A DNA stretch of 64,000 bases, from the NCBI GenBank assembly GCA_029210125.1, contig JARGPR010000006.1:62001-126000 (forward strand). The letters run 5' to 3'. Source of the stretch: Pseudomonadales bacterium. Its GTDB lineage: Bacteria; Pseudomonadota; Gammaproteobacteria; Pseudomonadales; JAHRWD01. The stretch's first letter is position 1. The number at the start of each line of letters is the position of its first letter. Shown here piece after piece: positions 16,294 through 26,122 of this stretch. A model generated the notes under the pieces. The model did no database searches. It saw only the letters and a list, made by a program, of their open reading frames with translations, and had not been told where the DNA came from. The translations under genes were made by a program, and so were the position numbers.

Positions 16294-18072
16294 TTACTGT
16301 CCTGTCGCCAGACCCTCCCTTCGCGGATCTGCTCCTCCCGTTAAGTTACCTTCGGGGCCTATTTTGATTCCATGTAAGCCGCTGTTTAGGTCTCGAATAT
16401 TTACGGTATGGTTCATCATCTCCAGTGCTGCTTTTTTTCCTTCAAGGTCTGAGCCTTTTTCAAGATCGGTAGCCCCGTTTCGGTTTCCGAAATGGGGGAG
16501 ATTAATTGCATCTTGAATAGATAGGTCCCAATCTAGTAGTGCTACAAGTGTTTCGATAACATAATTGATAATTCGGCTTCCTCCGGGGGAGCCAATTAAT
16601 AATACTAATTCTCCATTTTTATCGAAAACCATGGTGGGTGCCATTGAGCTTCTTGGACGTTTCCCAGGCTCGACTTTGTTGGCTACTGAGGTTCCGTTAG
16701 CCTCGGCTGCAAAGGAAAAATCTGTAAGTTGATTGTTTAATAAAAAACCATCGACCATCAGGGATGAACCAAATGCCATTTCGATGCTGGTGGTGACTGA
16801 TACGCCGTTTCCTTGTTTGTCAACAATAGAGAAATGGCTGGTTGAAGGTAGTTCGGGCGAACGGGCTGTGGATCGTGACATAACACCTGCTGGGTGGCCA
16901 GGTTTAGCCTTGCCCATGTCCTGGTCGAGGTTAATGAGCTGGGCTCGATTCTTCGCATAGAGCGGGTCTAGCATTGCACGAACCGGTACAGACACAAAGT
17001 CGCTGTCAGCGATATAGGTATTGCGGTCCGCAAAAGCCAGGCGTTGTGCCTGGGTGATAATGTGGATCGATTCGGTTGACAGGGGTTGCATCGCGGGTAA
17101 ATCAAAGTAGCTCAATATCTGCATAGTTTGAATGACGGTTAATCCGCCTGAGCTGGGTGGGCCCATGCCGCAAATTTTGTAGCTTCGATAGGGTGCGCAC
17201 ACCGGTGGGCGTATTTTGGCTTCATAGCTGGAAAGGTCCTCCAGGGTAAGCTGACCAGGGTTGTCTAGGTCATTGTTTACTTTGTCTACAATATTCTGGG
17301 CGATTGATCCGCCATAAAAAGCAGCACTGCCTTCCTCTGCGATCCGTCGCAGCGCATCAGCGAACATCGGGTTTTTAAGTTTTTTCCCGGCCTTGATCGG
17401 TTGCTCATTCGGAAAGAAGTATTGGCGGGTAGCACCACTACGCTTTAAACCAGGGTTAATACCAGCAGCTACCAATTTTTCTAACCGAGGCGAAACTGTG
17501 AAGCCTTTTTCTGCTAATTGAATCGCATCCTCAAATAACGTAGCCCAGGGTAGGGTACCGTATCGTTGGTGGGCTTTTTCAAACATCTTCAGCACACCAG
17601 GTACACCAACGGATTTGCCGCCGACGACTGCTTCTATCCACTTCATCGGTTCGCCGTTGGGTTGATGGAACAGGTTGGAGTCTGCCTGGCCAGGCGCTGT
17701 TTCACGCCCGTCGAAGGTCACCAGTTCCCTCTTGCTTTGATCCCAATACAGTAAAAATGCTCCGCCGCCGATGCCTGAGGATTGTGGCTCTACAAGGTTG
17801 AGCACCAGCTGAACCGCGATAGCAGCATCGATGGCATTGCCGCCTTTGGATAAAATCTTTGATCCGGCTTTGGCGGCATAGGGGTTTGCAGCGCTGACCA
17901 TAAACTGCTGGCTACTGGCTTCAGTTTTCTGGCTTAACCCGGTTGCTGCTTCCGGGTCGCGATCCTCTCGCTGGGTTGGGCTAATTGAGCAGGAGGTAAG
18001 TGCTGAGAACAGTGCAGCACCAATGATGCCTGCTCTAACAAACCGTGCGGCTCGTGGCGTCTGTGTATACAT
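16294..18072 (-). CDS. ggt: Gamma-glutamyltransferase, lipoprotein
   Basis: The enzyme cleaves or transfers the gamma-glutamyl group of glutathione and related compounds. I set the start at 18072: an AGGA site is well placed there and the protein then begins with a lipoprotein signal, lipobox LTSC with Cys28 and Ser at +2, pointing to the outer membrane. The family motifs are present: GNAIDAAIA, GGGAFLLYW, and the autoprocessing site LPSTSHFSIVD with the nucleophile Thr near residue 411, followed by the small-subunit LLNNQLTDFSF and GSPGGSRIINYV. At 592 residues it is normal length. It is 70 bp downstream of a HyuB-type gene, suggesting handling of gamma-glutamyl compounds and 5-oxoproline. 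Confidence 0.93.
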   Translation of the reverse strand: MYTQTPRAARFVRAGIIGAALFSALTSCSISPTQREDRDPEAATGLSQKTEASSQQFMVSAANPYAAKAGSKILSKGGNAIDAAIAVQLVLNLVEPQSSGIGGGAFLLYWDQSKRELVTFDGRETAPGQADSNLFHQPNGEPMKWIEAVVGGKSVGVPGVLKMFEKAHQRYGTLPWATLFEDAIQLAEKGFTVSPRLEKLVAAGINPGLKRSGATRQYFFPNEQPIKAGKKLKNPMFADALRRIAEEGSAAFYGGSIAQNIVDKVNNDLDNPGQLTLEDLSSYEAKIRPPVCAPYRSYKICGMGPPSSGGLTVIQTMQILSYFDLPAMQPLSTESIHIITQAQRLAFADRNTYIADSDFVSVPVRAMLDPLYAKNRAQLINLDQDMGKAKPGHPAGVMSRSTARSPELPSTSHFSIVDKQGNGVSVTTSIEMAFGSSLMVDGFLLNNQLTDFSFAAEANGTSVANKVEPGKRPRSSMAPTMVFDKNGELVLLIGSPGGSRIINYVIETLVALLDWDLSIQDAINLPHFGNRNGATDLEKGSDLEGKKAALEMMNHTVNIRDLNSGLHGIKIGPEGNLTGGADPRREGLATGQ

Positions 18073-18142
18073 AACGATTTCCTGATGCGTTGGGTAGATA
18101 TTGTAAGGCTGTGTGTTTTGAATGAGGGTGTTTGGGGGCGGG

Positions 18143-19714
18143 TCAATTAACCGTTGTATCACCCCAGCCACCGCCTCCGGGTGTCGCTATTTTAAGCACA
18201 TCCCCTGCTTTAACCTTGAGGCTGCATTTGCTATTAAGAATTTCACCATTTAGGCAGTTCTCACCGGGTAACCCTTCTGAGCCACCATTTAATCCCCAGG
18301 GTTGGGCTGTTCGGCGTTCGGTGAGTAGGGTGACCTCGGTGTTTTGCAGGAATTCAAATTCTCGAATGATACCGTTGCCGCCGTGATGCTGGCCTTCACC
18401 TCCAGATTGGCATCGAATGCTGTAACGCTTTATCCGGATCGGGTAATGAGCCTCCAGGCTTTCAACCGGGGTATTCAGTGTATTGGTCATGTGGGTTTGC
18501 AGGGCGTTTAGTCCATCACAATTGGCGCTGGCCCCCATGCCGCCACCGATGGTTTCGTAGTAATCCCACAGCTCTCCGCGAGCAGAATCACGATTGCCCA
18601 TCGCGACGTTATTCATACTGCCGTGACTAGCCGCCGGAATTTGATCCGGTATCACCAGGGCCAATGCGCCCAGCACCACGTCAACAATACGGCTGGAGGT
18701 TTCGACATTGCCCGCAGCTACCGCCGCGGGCCTTTGTGCATTGAGTAATGATCCTGGCGGAGCCGTAATAGAGATATCTTCAAAGGCGCCAGCGCAGGAG
18801 GGCATTTGGTCCGGCATCAGGCAACGAAATACGTAATAAACAGCCGCCGCAGCGACCGACAGCGGGCAGTTGATATTGCCATCAACCTGATGGGATGTGC
18901 CGGTAAAATCAGCGTGAATTTTGCCGTTGTTGATGGTGAGCTGTAGGACAATTTTGATATCGGTATTTCCCGCCCCATCGCTATCCATGAGGTCTGCAAA
19001 ATTGTACGTGCCATTGGGAATGGCGGTAAGTACCGTCGAGCTGAGTCGTCGGGCGTACTGGTTGAGTTTGGTTAAACCGCTCTGGAAAGCCTCGAATCCG
19101 GTATCGGAAATCATCGCTTCAAGTCTGGCCAGTCCGGTTTGGTTGGTGCTGATTTGAGCGGCAAAATCGGCAAGGGGCAGGCTGTTGAGTGAAACCGGGC
19201 CATCTTGTGCACCATCAATTTCGCCGAGTAGATCCAGGGTTTGTTGTTGCAGTACTCCCTGTTTTAAAATCCAGCTTGGCGGAATGATGATGCCCTCTTG
19301 CGCAAGGTTTGTAGAAAGTGGCATTGAGCCGGGTGCATCACCACCAATATTGGCATGGTGAGCGCGATTGGTTACAAAAGCTACGAGTTGCTGCTCTATA
19401 AATAGCGGCGCGACCAGCGTCACATCGGGCAGGTGAGTACCACCGAGAAAGGGATCGTTTAACACCAGCATGTCGCCGGGTTGCCAATCCATGGCGCTGA
19501 CAATACCCTCCATCGCATAGGCCATGCTACCGAGGTGGACGGGAATGTGGGCTGCCTGTGCAAACAGCTTGCCCTTCGCGTCGAATAGCGCACATGAAAA
19601 ATCGAGACGATCCTTAATATTGGGAGAAAAAGAGGTGCGCGCCAGCACCAGCCCCATCTCCTCACAGATCGCTTCGATTCGGCTACTGAAGATGCTTAAT
19701 TCGATCGCGTTCAT
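18143..19714 (-). CDS. Hydantoinase B/oxoprolinase family protein, standalone HyuB
   Basis: This 523-residue protein covers the whole HyuB domain: ARTSFSPNIKDRLDFSCALFD at the start, VLNDPFLGGTHLPDVTL, then GHYPIR..-type C-terminal motifs with RCQSGGEGQHHGGNG. HyuB acts with HyuA as an ATP-dependent hydantoinase, 5-oxoprolinase or acetone-carboxylase-like complex. No HyuA gene lies next to it, which is unusual because the two are nearly always adjacent or fused. The ggt gene downstream favours a 5-oxoproline role, since GGT products cyclise to 5-oxoproline. The A subunit may be elsewhere. Confidence 0.9.
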   Translation of the reverse strand: MNAIELSIFSSRIEAICEEMGLVLARTSFSPNIKDRLDFSCALFDAKGKLFAQAAHIPVHLGSMAYAMEGIVSAMDWQPGDMLVLNDPFLGGTHLPDVTLVAPLFIEQQLVAFVTNRAHHANIGGDAPGSMPLSTNLAQEGIIIPPSWILKQGVLQQQTLDLLGEIDGAQDGPVSLNSLPLADFAAQISTNQTGLARLEAMISDTGFEAFQSGLTKLNQYARRLSSTVLTAIPNGTYNFADLMDSDGAGNTDIKIVLQLTINNGKIHADFTGTSHQVDGNINCPLSVAAAAVYYVFRCLMPDQMPSCAGAFEDISITAPPGSLLNAQRPAAVAAGNVETSSRIVDVVLGALALVIPDQIPAASHGSMNNVAMGNRDSARGELWDYYETIGGGMGASANCDGLNALQTHMTNTLNTPVESLEAHYPIRIKRYSIRCQSGGEGQHHGGNGIIREFEFLQNTEVTLLTERRTAQPWGLNGGSEGLPGENCLNGEILNSKCSLKVKAGDVLKIATPGGGGWGDTTVN

Positions 19715-19743
19715 GTTTTACCTAAAGGTCATTCGGGACGTCG

Positions 19744-20409
19744 TTAGCAAAAAGTAACGATCTCGTTAAGGTCTGCCCGCTCAGTTACCAGGCTGTTGAT
19801 AGGAGCATCGGTATCCATATACCCTAATGCCATTCCACAAAATACCATTTGTTCATCGGGCATATCTACAAATTCGGAAATGGTTTTATGCCAGATAGCC
19901 CAGGCCTCCTGTGCGCAGGTGTGCAGGTCATACTCCCGCGCTACCAACATAATGCTCTGTAAAAACATACCAAGATCCGCCCACTGGCCTAAACCCATCT
20001 GCCGGTCGATAGAAAAGAACAGCGCAGATGGAGCACCAAACAGCTCAAAGTTACGAGCGAATTGCATCATTCTGCCGACTTTGTCTTCACGTTTGATATC
20101 CATTGTGGCGTACATATCTTCGCCGCATTTTGAACGGCGGGCCTTGTATGGCTCGGTAATGTTCTTGGGGTAGATATCGTATTCAGTTCCTTCGCCCTTG
20201 GGGTTTTGAGCCACTTTTTCGGCTACGGATGATACAAAGGTTTGTAGCTTGTCGCCGCTTAATACATATACATGCCAGGGCTGTAAATTACCGCCGGAGG
20301 GTGATCGTTTGGCTTTTTCGAGAATCTCTCGAATAGTTTCCTGTGGTACTGGCTTATCAAGAAATGCACGGCAGCTAATACGACTTTGTAGTGCTTCAGA
20401 TACGTTCAT
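19744..20409 (-). CDS. Nitroreductase family protein
   Basis: This 221-residue FMN-dependent oxidoreductase begins with the family opening SRISCRAFLDKPVP and the phosphate-contacting PSGGNLQPWHVYVL. DLGMFLQSIMLVAREYDLHTCAQEAW forms the helix near the flavin, and ALGYMDTDAPINS ends the domain. Enzymes of this type reduce nitro compounds, quinones or enones with NAD(P)H; the natural substrate is not evident. It lies 29 bp upstream of the HyuB gene on the same strand, so the two may share a transcript. Confidence 0.9.
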   Translation of the reverse strand: MNVSEALQSRISCRAFLDKPVPQETIREILEKAKRSPSGGNLQPWHVYVLSGDKLQTFVSSVAEKVAQNPKGEGTEYDIYPKNITEPYKARRSKCGEDMYATMDIKREDKVGRMMQFARNFELFGAPSALFFSIDRQMGLGQWADLGMFLQSIMLVAREYDLHTCAQEAWAIWHKTISEFVDMPDEQMVFCGMALGYMDTDAPINSLVTERADLNEIVTFC

Positions 20410-20553
20410 TGGATCTCATCCCTGTTTGGTTGTGCCTTGCGGGCAGTTATCGAATTATATTGCTCAACGAGTGGCTTTGAATTTCGCTCATCAAATTACC
20501 ATTGGCGGTAGGGGTGATACAATAGACAGTCTTCACAGCATCAGTAATTATCT

Positions 20554-21945
20554 ATGAAAATATCATTCCACGGAGCAACTCAAAGTGTGACCGGCTCCTG
20601 TCACCTGGTGAGTTGCGGCGACAAACGTATTTTGATCGATTGCGGCCTGTATCAGGGTGGTCGAGAGATCGAAAATGAAAACCACGGTGATTTCGGCTTT
20701 GATCCGGCGGAAATCGATTATCTACTTCTGACCCACGCGCACCTTGATCACTGTGGCCGCATCCCCTTATTGGTGAATCACGGTTTTTCCGGCGAAATTA
20801 TTACTACTGCGGCAAGTCGTGAACTGGCTCGTTTAGTTATGCTGGATTCAGCTCACATTAACGAAGAGGAAGCCGCCAGGCGGGTCAGGCAAGCCGCTTG
20901 GCGTGGTAGAGATGTCACTGGAATTAAACCGCTTTATACCACGATAGATGCCCTCAATAGTTTGGACTACTTTGGGCACACGGCACAATATGAGACCCCC
21001 GTTCGATTAGGTGAGCATGTTCAGGCCACGTTTTTTGATGCGGGCCATATTTTGGGGTCAGCGAGTATTTTGTTAGAGCTTGAGGAAGGTGGGAAGCACA
21101 AGCGTATCCTGTTTTCAGGTGATATTGGTTACAGCGGCCGCGCAATTTTACATGACCCCAAACCACCTGCAGATGTTGATGTCGTGGTGATGGAAACCAC
21201 CTATGGAGATCGCCCCCATAAACAACTACTACCCTCGATAGATGAACTCTACGAAGCGATAACCGATACCTTTGACCGGGGTGGCAATGTTGTGATTCCA
21301 AGTTTTGCACTGGAGCGAACACAGGAGATCCTATATTACTTGCGTGAAGGCATTGAAGCAGGCCGCCTGCCACATTTTTTGCAGGTGTTTCTGGATTCGC
21401 CAATGGCTATTTCAGCCACTGAAATTTTCCGCCGACATTCAGAGTGCTATGACGAGGAGTCTGAAAAACTGTTTCTGGATGGTAAAGATCCGTTTGGGTT
21501 CCCCGGCCTACATTTTACTCGTGACCCATCCGAGTCAATGGCGATTAATCGAGTCAGTTGCGGAGCTGTCATTATTGCGGGCTCAGGTATGTGTAACGGT
21601 GGAAGGGTTCGCCACCACTTTAAACAACTACTGTGGCGTGAAAGCAGTAGCGTAATCTTTGTGGGTTACGGCGCCACCGGCACGCTGGCGCGGGCTATCA
21701 TCGACGGCGCAGAGACCGTAAAACTGTTCCGTGAAGAGGTACCTGTTAAGGCTAAAATATATACTCTGGGTGGCTTTTCGGCCCATGCAGACTGCAATGA
21801 ACTTCGTGCCTGGCATAAAAGAACCGGCTCACCTGAGCGGACGTTTTTGGTACACGGAGAGATCAATGCAATGAGTCAATTTGGCCGCTCGTTAGATTGC
21901 CCAAAAGTAGAGATGCCCGAGTTACATCAGGAATTTTTACTCTGA
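20554..21945 (+). CDS. MBL-fold/beta-CASP ribonuclease (YSH1/CPSF73-like)
   Basis: This 463-residue protein joins a metallo-beta-lactamase domain to a beta-CASP insertion. The zinc motif is LTHAHLDHCGR, later ligands come from FDAGHILGSA and FSGDIGYSGR, and the beta-CASP motifs A-C appear as METTYGDR, SGMCNGGRV and GFSAHADCNEL. Proteins of this group process or degrade RNA with a two-zinc site. No KH or S1 domain is attached, which separates it from archaeal CPSF and from RNase J. It stands alone on the plus strand with the nitroreductase divergent. Confidence 0.92.
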   Translation: MKISFHGATQSVTGSCHLVSCGDKRILIDCGLYQGGREIENENHGDFGFDPAEIDYLLLTHAHLDHCGRIPLLVNHGFSGEIITTAASRELARLVMLDSAHINEEEAARRVRQAAWRGRDVTGIKPLYTTIDALNSLDYFGHTAQYETPVRLGEHVQATFFDAGHILGSASILLELEEGGKHKRILFSGDIGYSGRAILHDPKPPADVDVVVMETTYGDRPHKQLLPSIDELYEAITDTFDRGGNVVIPSFALERTQEILYYLREGIEAGRLPHFLQVFLDSPMAISATEIFRRHSECYDEESEKLFLDGKDPFGFPGLHFTRDPSESMAINRVSCGAVIIAGSGMCNGGRVRHHFKQLLWRESSSVIFVGYGATGTLARAIIDGAETVKLFREEVPVKAKIYTLGGFSAHADCNELRAWHKRTGSPERTFLVHGEINAMSQFGRSLDCPKVEMPELHQEFLL

Positions 21946-22016
21946 TCGATTTGATCAAATCAAATTATTAGAACCCCAAAAACACCCTATCAAGAACACC
22001 TTATATCGAGGAAACA

Positions 22017-22589
22017 ATGAGTACAGAAGCACAGCTGAAAACCCGTAGTGAATCAAAATGTGAATTGTGTGGCGAGACCGAGAGTTTAAGTGTTTATGAA
22101 ATCCCGCCGAATTCGAATGGTGATGCCGATCAGTGCGTATTGATTTGCGCCCACTGTAAAACTCAAATTGAAAGCAGTGACTCGCTCGACGTTGATCATT
22201 GGCGCTGCCTGAACGACAGCATGTGGAGTCAAGTTCCCGCGGTTCAGGTAATGGCCTGGCGAATGCTCGATAGACTTAGCGATGAAAGTTGGGCTCAGAA
22301 TCTGCTTGAGATGCTCTACCTGGATGATGAAACCCTTCATTGGGCGACGGCGTTGAGTGGCGGTGATGATGAGGTCAAGCACCTTGATAGCAACGGTGCG
22401 CTGCTAGAGGCAGGGGACACGGTCACCTTGATTAAAGACCTAACCGTCAAGGGAGCAAATTTTACCGCTAAGCGTGGCACTGCGGTGCGAGGTATTTCTC
22501 TGGTGGCCGATAACCCCGAGCATATAGAAGGAAAGGTATCTGGTCAGCAAATTGTTATTCTAACCAAGTTTGTTAAGAAATCCTCCTAA
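22017..22589 (+). CDS. yjdM: PhnA/YjdM family zinc-ribbon protein
   Basis: The 190-residue protein has two CxxC pairs at the N-terminus, CELCGETES and CAHCKTQIE, forming a zinc ribbon, followed by a helical middle part and the C-terminal PhnA domain: LDSNGALLEAGDTVTLIKDLTVKG, FTAKRGTAVRGI and EGKVSGQQIVILTKFVKK. Despite the old name the family is not part of phosphonate breakdown in E. coli, and its role is unsettled. An AGGAAACA site precedes the ATG. It follows the beta-CASP gene by 71 bp on the same strand. Confidence 0.9.
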   Translation: MSTEAQLKTRSESKCELCGETESLSVYEIPPNSNGDADQCVLICAHCKTQIESSDSLDVDHWRCLNDSMWSQVPAVQVMAWRMLDRLSDESWAQNLLEMLYLDDETLHWATALSGGDDEVKHLDSNGALLEAGDTVTLIKDLTVKGANFTAKRGTAVRGISLVADNPEHIEGKVSGQQIVILTKFVKKSS

Positions 22590-22665
22590 TAGATTGTTAT
22601 TTATCATTTTATATGCCTTTTAGCTGGTAGGTTTTGAGCTTTTTTTTTGCTTTTTCTAGATCGAT

Positions 22666-22902
22666 TTATAGCTCTGGATCTTGCTGGATTTCTTGCTGGA
22701 CGAGCGCTTTGATTTTTACTGCTTTTTCAAAATGATCGAGTTCGTGAGTGAGAATCCACCAGTGTGCGGCTTCCATCAGTAACTCAGGATCGCTGTTTTT
22801 ATTGGCAAAAAATGCGTAAAAAGAGAGGCCGACTGTCGGCCCCTTTTTCGCAATTTTGTTATCGCAGACCGCTACAATGGTTCTCCGTAAGCTTTCTCTC
22901 AT
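22666..22902 (-). CDS. Small conserved-looking protein, possibly DUF6500
   Basis: This 78-residue soluble protein has no motif I can tie to a function. It is rich in charged residues, with GLSFYAFFANKNSDPELLMEA in the middle and LDHFEKAVKIKALVQQEI at the end. I believe it resembles the small family named DUF6500, but only from memory. It begins 21 bp after the stop of the YgiQ-type gene on the same strand, so it is probably co-transcribed with it. Codon use looks like that of its neighbours. Confidence 0.6.
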   Translation of the reverse strand: MRESLRRTIVAVCDNKIAKKGPTVGLSFYAFFANKNSDPELLMEAAHWWILTHELDHFEKAVKIKALVQQEIQQDPEL

Positions 22903-22923
22903 CGTTATTTGTATGCTCTGCGT

Positions 22924-25203
22924 TTAGCGTGGTGGCTTCGATTGGCCTCGGGTACCTTTAGCTGTTCGCGTTGATCTATTTTTCCCTGCAGCTTTTCCTT
23001 TTTTATCTCCCGTCATATTCCCGGGCTTCTGCTGTGCTTTCGGTTTTTCGAAGTGGGTATGGGTTGTCATGGCAGGACGGCCGTATTTTTTGTGGGATGG
23101 CTCACCGCCGGTTCCTTTAGGCTGCCAAGCTGGAATCAGGTGTTGTTTGCTATTCCCGATGAGGTCAGTTCTTCCCATCTCCTTTAAGGCTTCGCGCAGC
23201 AGCGGCCAATTATCTGGATCGTGATAACGTAAAAATGCTTTATGTAATTTCCGCACCCCTGCTTTACGTGGGACAGGGATCGGTTCCCGTCGTTTTAACG
23301 GAACCAGTGGGCTTTGTTGGCTGTGATACATGGCTGTGGCCATGGCCATAGGGGTAGGCAGAAAGGTTTGTACCTGGTCAAGGCGGAATTTATTTTTCTT
23401 GAGCCATAGCGCCAAATTCAGCATATCCAGATCTGTGGTGCCGGGGTGTGCGGCAATAAAATAAGGAATTAAATATTGCTCTTTACCGGCTTCTTTGGAG
23501 AATTTTTCAAACATTACCCGGAACTCTTCATAGCTGCCGATGCCGGGTTTCATCATGTTCGACAGAGGCCCTTCTTCAGTATGCTCGGGGGCGATCTTCA
23601 GGTATCCGCCAACGTGGTGCGTCACCAGTTCTTTGACATATTCCGGTGAGCGTACTGCCAGGTCGTAACGCAATCCCGATGCGATCAATACTCTTTTAAC
23701 TCCGGGAAGCTCACGTGCTTTTTGATACAGATGGATCAGTGGCGTGTGATCGGTATTGAGGTTTTTGCAAATACCGGGAAATACGCAGGATAAACGTCGG
23801 CAACTGGATTCAATATCGGGGTCTTTGCAAGCCAGACGATACATATTGGCGGTGGGGCCGCCGAGATCCGAAATGGTGCCGGTAAAACCTTCGGTTTTGT
23901 CACGAATATTGCCTATTTCATTGAGGATAGATTGTTCTGAACGACTCTGAATGATCCGACCTTCATGTTCGGTAATCGAGCAAAACGTACAGCCACCAAA
24001 ACAGCCGCGCATGATATTGACGGAAAAGCGGATCATCTCCCATGCCGGGATTTTGGCATCGCCGTAGCTTGGGTGTGGTTGCCGCGCGTAGGGGAGTTCG
24101 TACACCCAGTCCAACTCTTCGGTTGTGAGAGGAATGGGCGGCGGATTAATTTGTATTTCCCGTGCACCTTGATCCTGAATCATAGGCCGTGCATTACCGG
24201 GGTTGGATTCAAGGTGTAAAACTCTGGATGCATGGGCGTATAACGGTGGATTTGAAAGTACCTGACTGTAGGAGGGCAATCTAATCAGGGTTTTTGAGCG
24301 GTCTTTGGTTTTTTGGTAGGTGCCGAGTTGTACAACCTGAACACCGCTGCTCTCCGGGTTAGTTCCAGTTGTTGGCTGCTGGTCGCTATTTTGATCTGCA
24401 CTTTGACCTGTGTTACAGGAGGCATCCTTATTGTTTGCTTCCTTCATTTCATAGGGGTCTGGGTGCGGGTCAATTTTCCCAGGGGTATCAATAGTGGTGG
24501 AGTCTTTTATGATCCAGTCTTGGATTGAGTCAGGGTTCTTGCGGACAAAGACAGTGCCCCGCAGATCAGTAATCTCGCTGGGGTGTTCGCCGCCAGCGAT
24601 ACGATGGGTCAGCTCAACCAGTGCTCTTTCGGCGTTACCGTAAAGCAGGATGTCTGCCTTGGTATCCACCAGGATCGAGCGTCGCACCTTATCAGACCAA
24701 TAATCGTAGTGCGCTGCTCGGCGCAGGCTTCCTTCTATGCCGCCTAGAACCACGGCGCAATTTTTATAAGCTTCACGACAGCGTTGTGTGTATACAATGG
24801 TTGCACGATCAGGCCGTCTATTCGCTTCACCGTTGGCGGTATAGGCATCATTGCTACGGATTTTTCGGTCAGATGTGTAGCGATTTACCATCGAATCCAT
24901 ATTGCCAGCAGTGACACCAAAATAGAGATTAGGTTTTCCTAGTGCTTTGAAATCATCAACTGTGCGCCAATCGGGCTGTGCGATAATGCCCACTCGATAA
25001 CCCTGTGCTTCCAGAAGTCGACCAATCAAGGCTGCACCGAAACTTGGATGATCTATATAGGCATCACCGGAGATCATGATGACATCACAGCTATCCCAGC
25101 CGAGTTCATCCATCTCTGTGCGAGTGCGGGGTAAAAAAGGCGCCGGGCCATAACATTCGGCCCAGAACTTACGGTAGGAAAAAAGAGCTTTAGCTGTATT
25201 CAT
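22924..25203 (-). CDS. YgiQ family radical SAM protein
   Basis: This 759-residue cytoplasmic protein has an N-terminal domain typical of YgiQ ([20 protein letters not shown]) and a radical SAM core with the CX3CX2C cluster motif [16 protein letters not shown] near residue 400. A basic, low-complexity tail rich in Lys, Gly and Thr follows residue 700. The family uses S-adenosylmethionine radicals, but the reaction is not established. A poorly conserved insertion rich in Asn, Gln and Ser lies near residues 255-290. It heads a two-gene unit with the small downstream protein. Confidence 0.93.
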   Translation of the reverse strand: MNTAKALFSYRKFWAECYGPAPFLPRTRTEMDELGWDSCDVIMISGDAYIDHPSFGAALIGRLLEAQGYRVGIIAQPDWRTVDDFKALGKPNLYFGVTAGNMDSMVNRYTSDRKIRSNDAYTANGEANRRPDRATIVYTQRCREAYKNCAVVLGGIEGSLRRAAHYDYWSDKVRRSILVDTKADILLYGNAERALVELTHRIAGGEHPSEITDLRGTVFVRKNPDSIQDWIIKDSTTIDTPGKIDPHPDPYEMKEANNKDASCNTGQSADQNSDQQPTTGTNPESSGVQVVQLGTYQKTKDRSKTLIRLPSYSQVLSNPPLYAHASRVLHLESNPGNARPMIQDQGAREIQINPPPIPLTTEELDWVYELPYARQPHPSYGDAKIPAWEMIRFSVNIMRGCFGGCTFCSITEHEGRIIQSRSEQSILNEIGNIRDKTEGFTGTISDLGGPTANMYRLACKDPDIESSCRRLSCVFPGICKNLNTDHTPLIHLYQKARELPGVKRVLIASGLRYDLAVRSPEYVKELVTHHVGGYLKIAPEHTEEGPLSNMMKPGIGSYEEFRVMFEKFSKEAGKEQYLIPYFIAAHPGTTDLDMLNLALWLKKNKFRLDQVQTFLPTPMAMATAMYHSQQSPLVPLKRREPIPVPRKAGVRKLHKAFLRYHDPDNWPLLREALKEMGRTDLIGNSKQHLIPAWQPKGTGGEPSHKKYGRPAMTTHTHFEKPKAQQKPGNMTGDKKGKAAGKNRSTRTAKGTRGQSKPPR

Positions 25204-25318
25204 CTGGCAATTTTACCTGATTATTTTCTTGAGATCAGTTTTGTAAAACCCCATGAATCAAGGGGTTAGCTATTATTGACTGGCACGAATATGAGTACGC
25301 ATGAATAAGAGGAAGATG

Positions 25319-26122
25319 ATGGATAAGATTAGTACCCCTTTAGGAGTTATCAGCTCCGAAATAGAAGGGTATGGCACACCTTATATTAGATCCCATGGGC
25401 TCACCCACAGTGTTGATGAGGATAAAACTTCCGGACTGTACGACTGGAGTTCCCTGACTGCCCGTTGCCAAATAGTGAGGTACGACGCGCTAGGTCATGG
25501 CCATTCTCCGGGTACTTTTGATGCGATTGATTATCACTGGTCACGGCTGGCCGACGATATTTTCAGGGTCGCTGATTTTTATCAGATCGATCAATTCATA
25601 GCAGGGGGCGCATCCATGGGTAGTGCATCCTCAATCTATGCGGCGCTAAAACGGCCAGAACGTATCAAAGGATTGGTGCTGGTTATTCCACCGACCGCCT
25701 GGGAAACCCGTCAATCACAGGTTGAGATGTATGAGAAACTAGCGTTGATGATTGAGAGCGATGGTATTGATAAATATTTAAAGCTACAGGAAAAAATACC
25801 GTTAAGCCCGCCGTTTCTGGCGGATTTAAGTCCGGGCTACAAAGCGTTACGACGACAGCAATTAAAGCAGATGGATGCGACCTGTTTACCCGCGATATAT
25901 CGCGGTGCCGGGGCATCAGACCTTCCCAATATTGAACTGCTAAAGAGTATTTGCTGTCCAGTTCTGGTGCTTGGCTGGCACGGCGACACTGGTCATCCGG
26001 CATCTACTGCTGAACGACTGATTGAAGTCTTGCCGAAGGCGCAGGGCTCTATTGCAAACTCTGCCGATGAAGTGCGGCAATGGCCGAGCCAGGTTGGTGA
26101 TTTTATCGAATTGATTGCCTGA
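25319..26122 (+). CDS. Alpha/beta hydrolase fold protein
   Basis: This roughly 267-residue protein has the oxyanion HG in RSHGLTHS and the nucleophile elbow GGASMGSAS, serine near residue 100, followed by VIPPTAWETR. At the C-terminus, where such hydrolases have the catalytic histidine, the sequence is GSIANSADEVRQWPSQ with no histidine; a nearby one is in GDTGHP. The enzyme may be inactive or use that residue. I chose the ATG at 25319 because AGAGG lies six bases upstream; ATGs at 25301 and 25316 are alternatives. The substrate is unknown. Confidence 0.82.
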   Translation: MDKISTPLGVISSEIEGYGTPYIRSHGLTHSVDEDKTSGLYDWSSLTARCQIVRYDALGHGHSPGTFDAIDYHWSRLADDIFRVADFYQIDQFIAGGASMGSASSIYAALKRPERIKGLVLVIPPTAWETRQSQVEMYEKLALMIESDGIDKYLKLQEKIPLSPPFLADLSPGYKALRRQQLKQMDATCLPAIYRGAGASDLPNIELLKSICCPVLVLGWHGDTGHPASTAERLIEVLPKAQGSIANSADEVRQWPSQVGDFIELIA

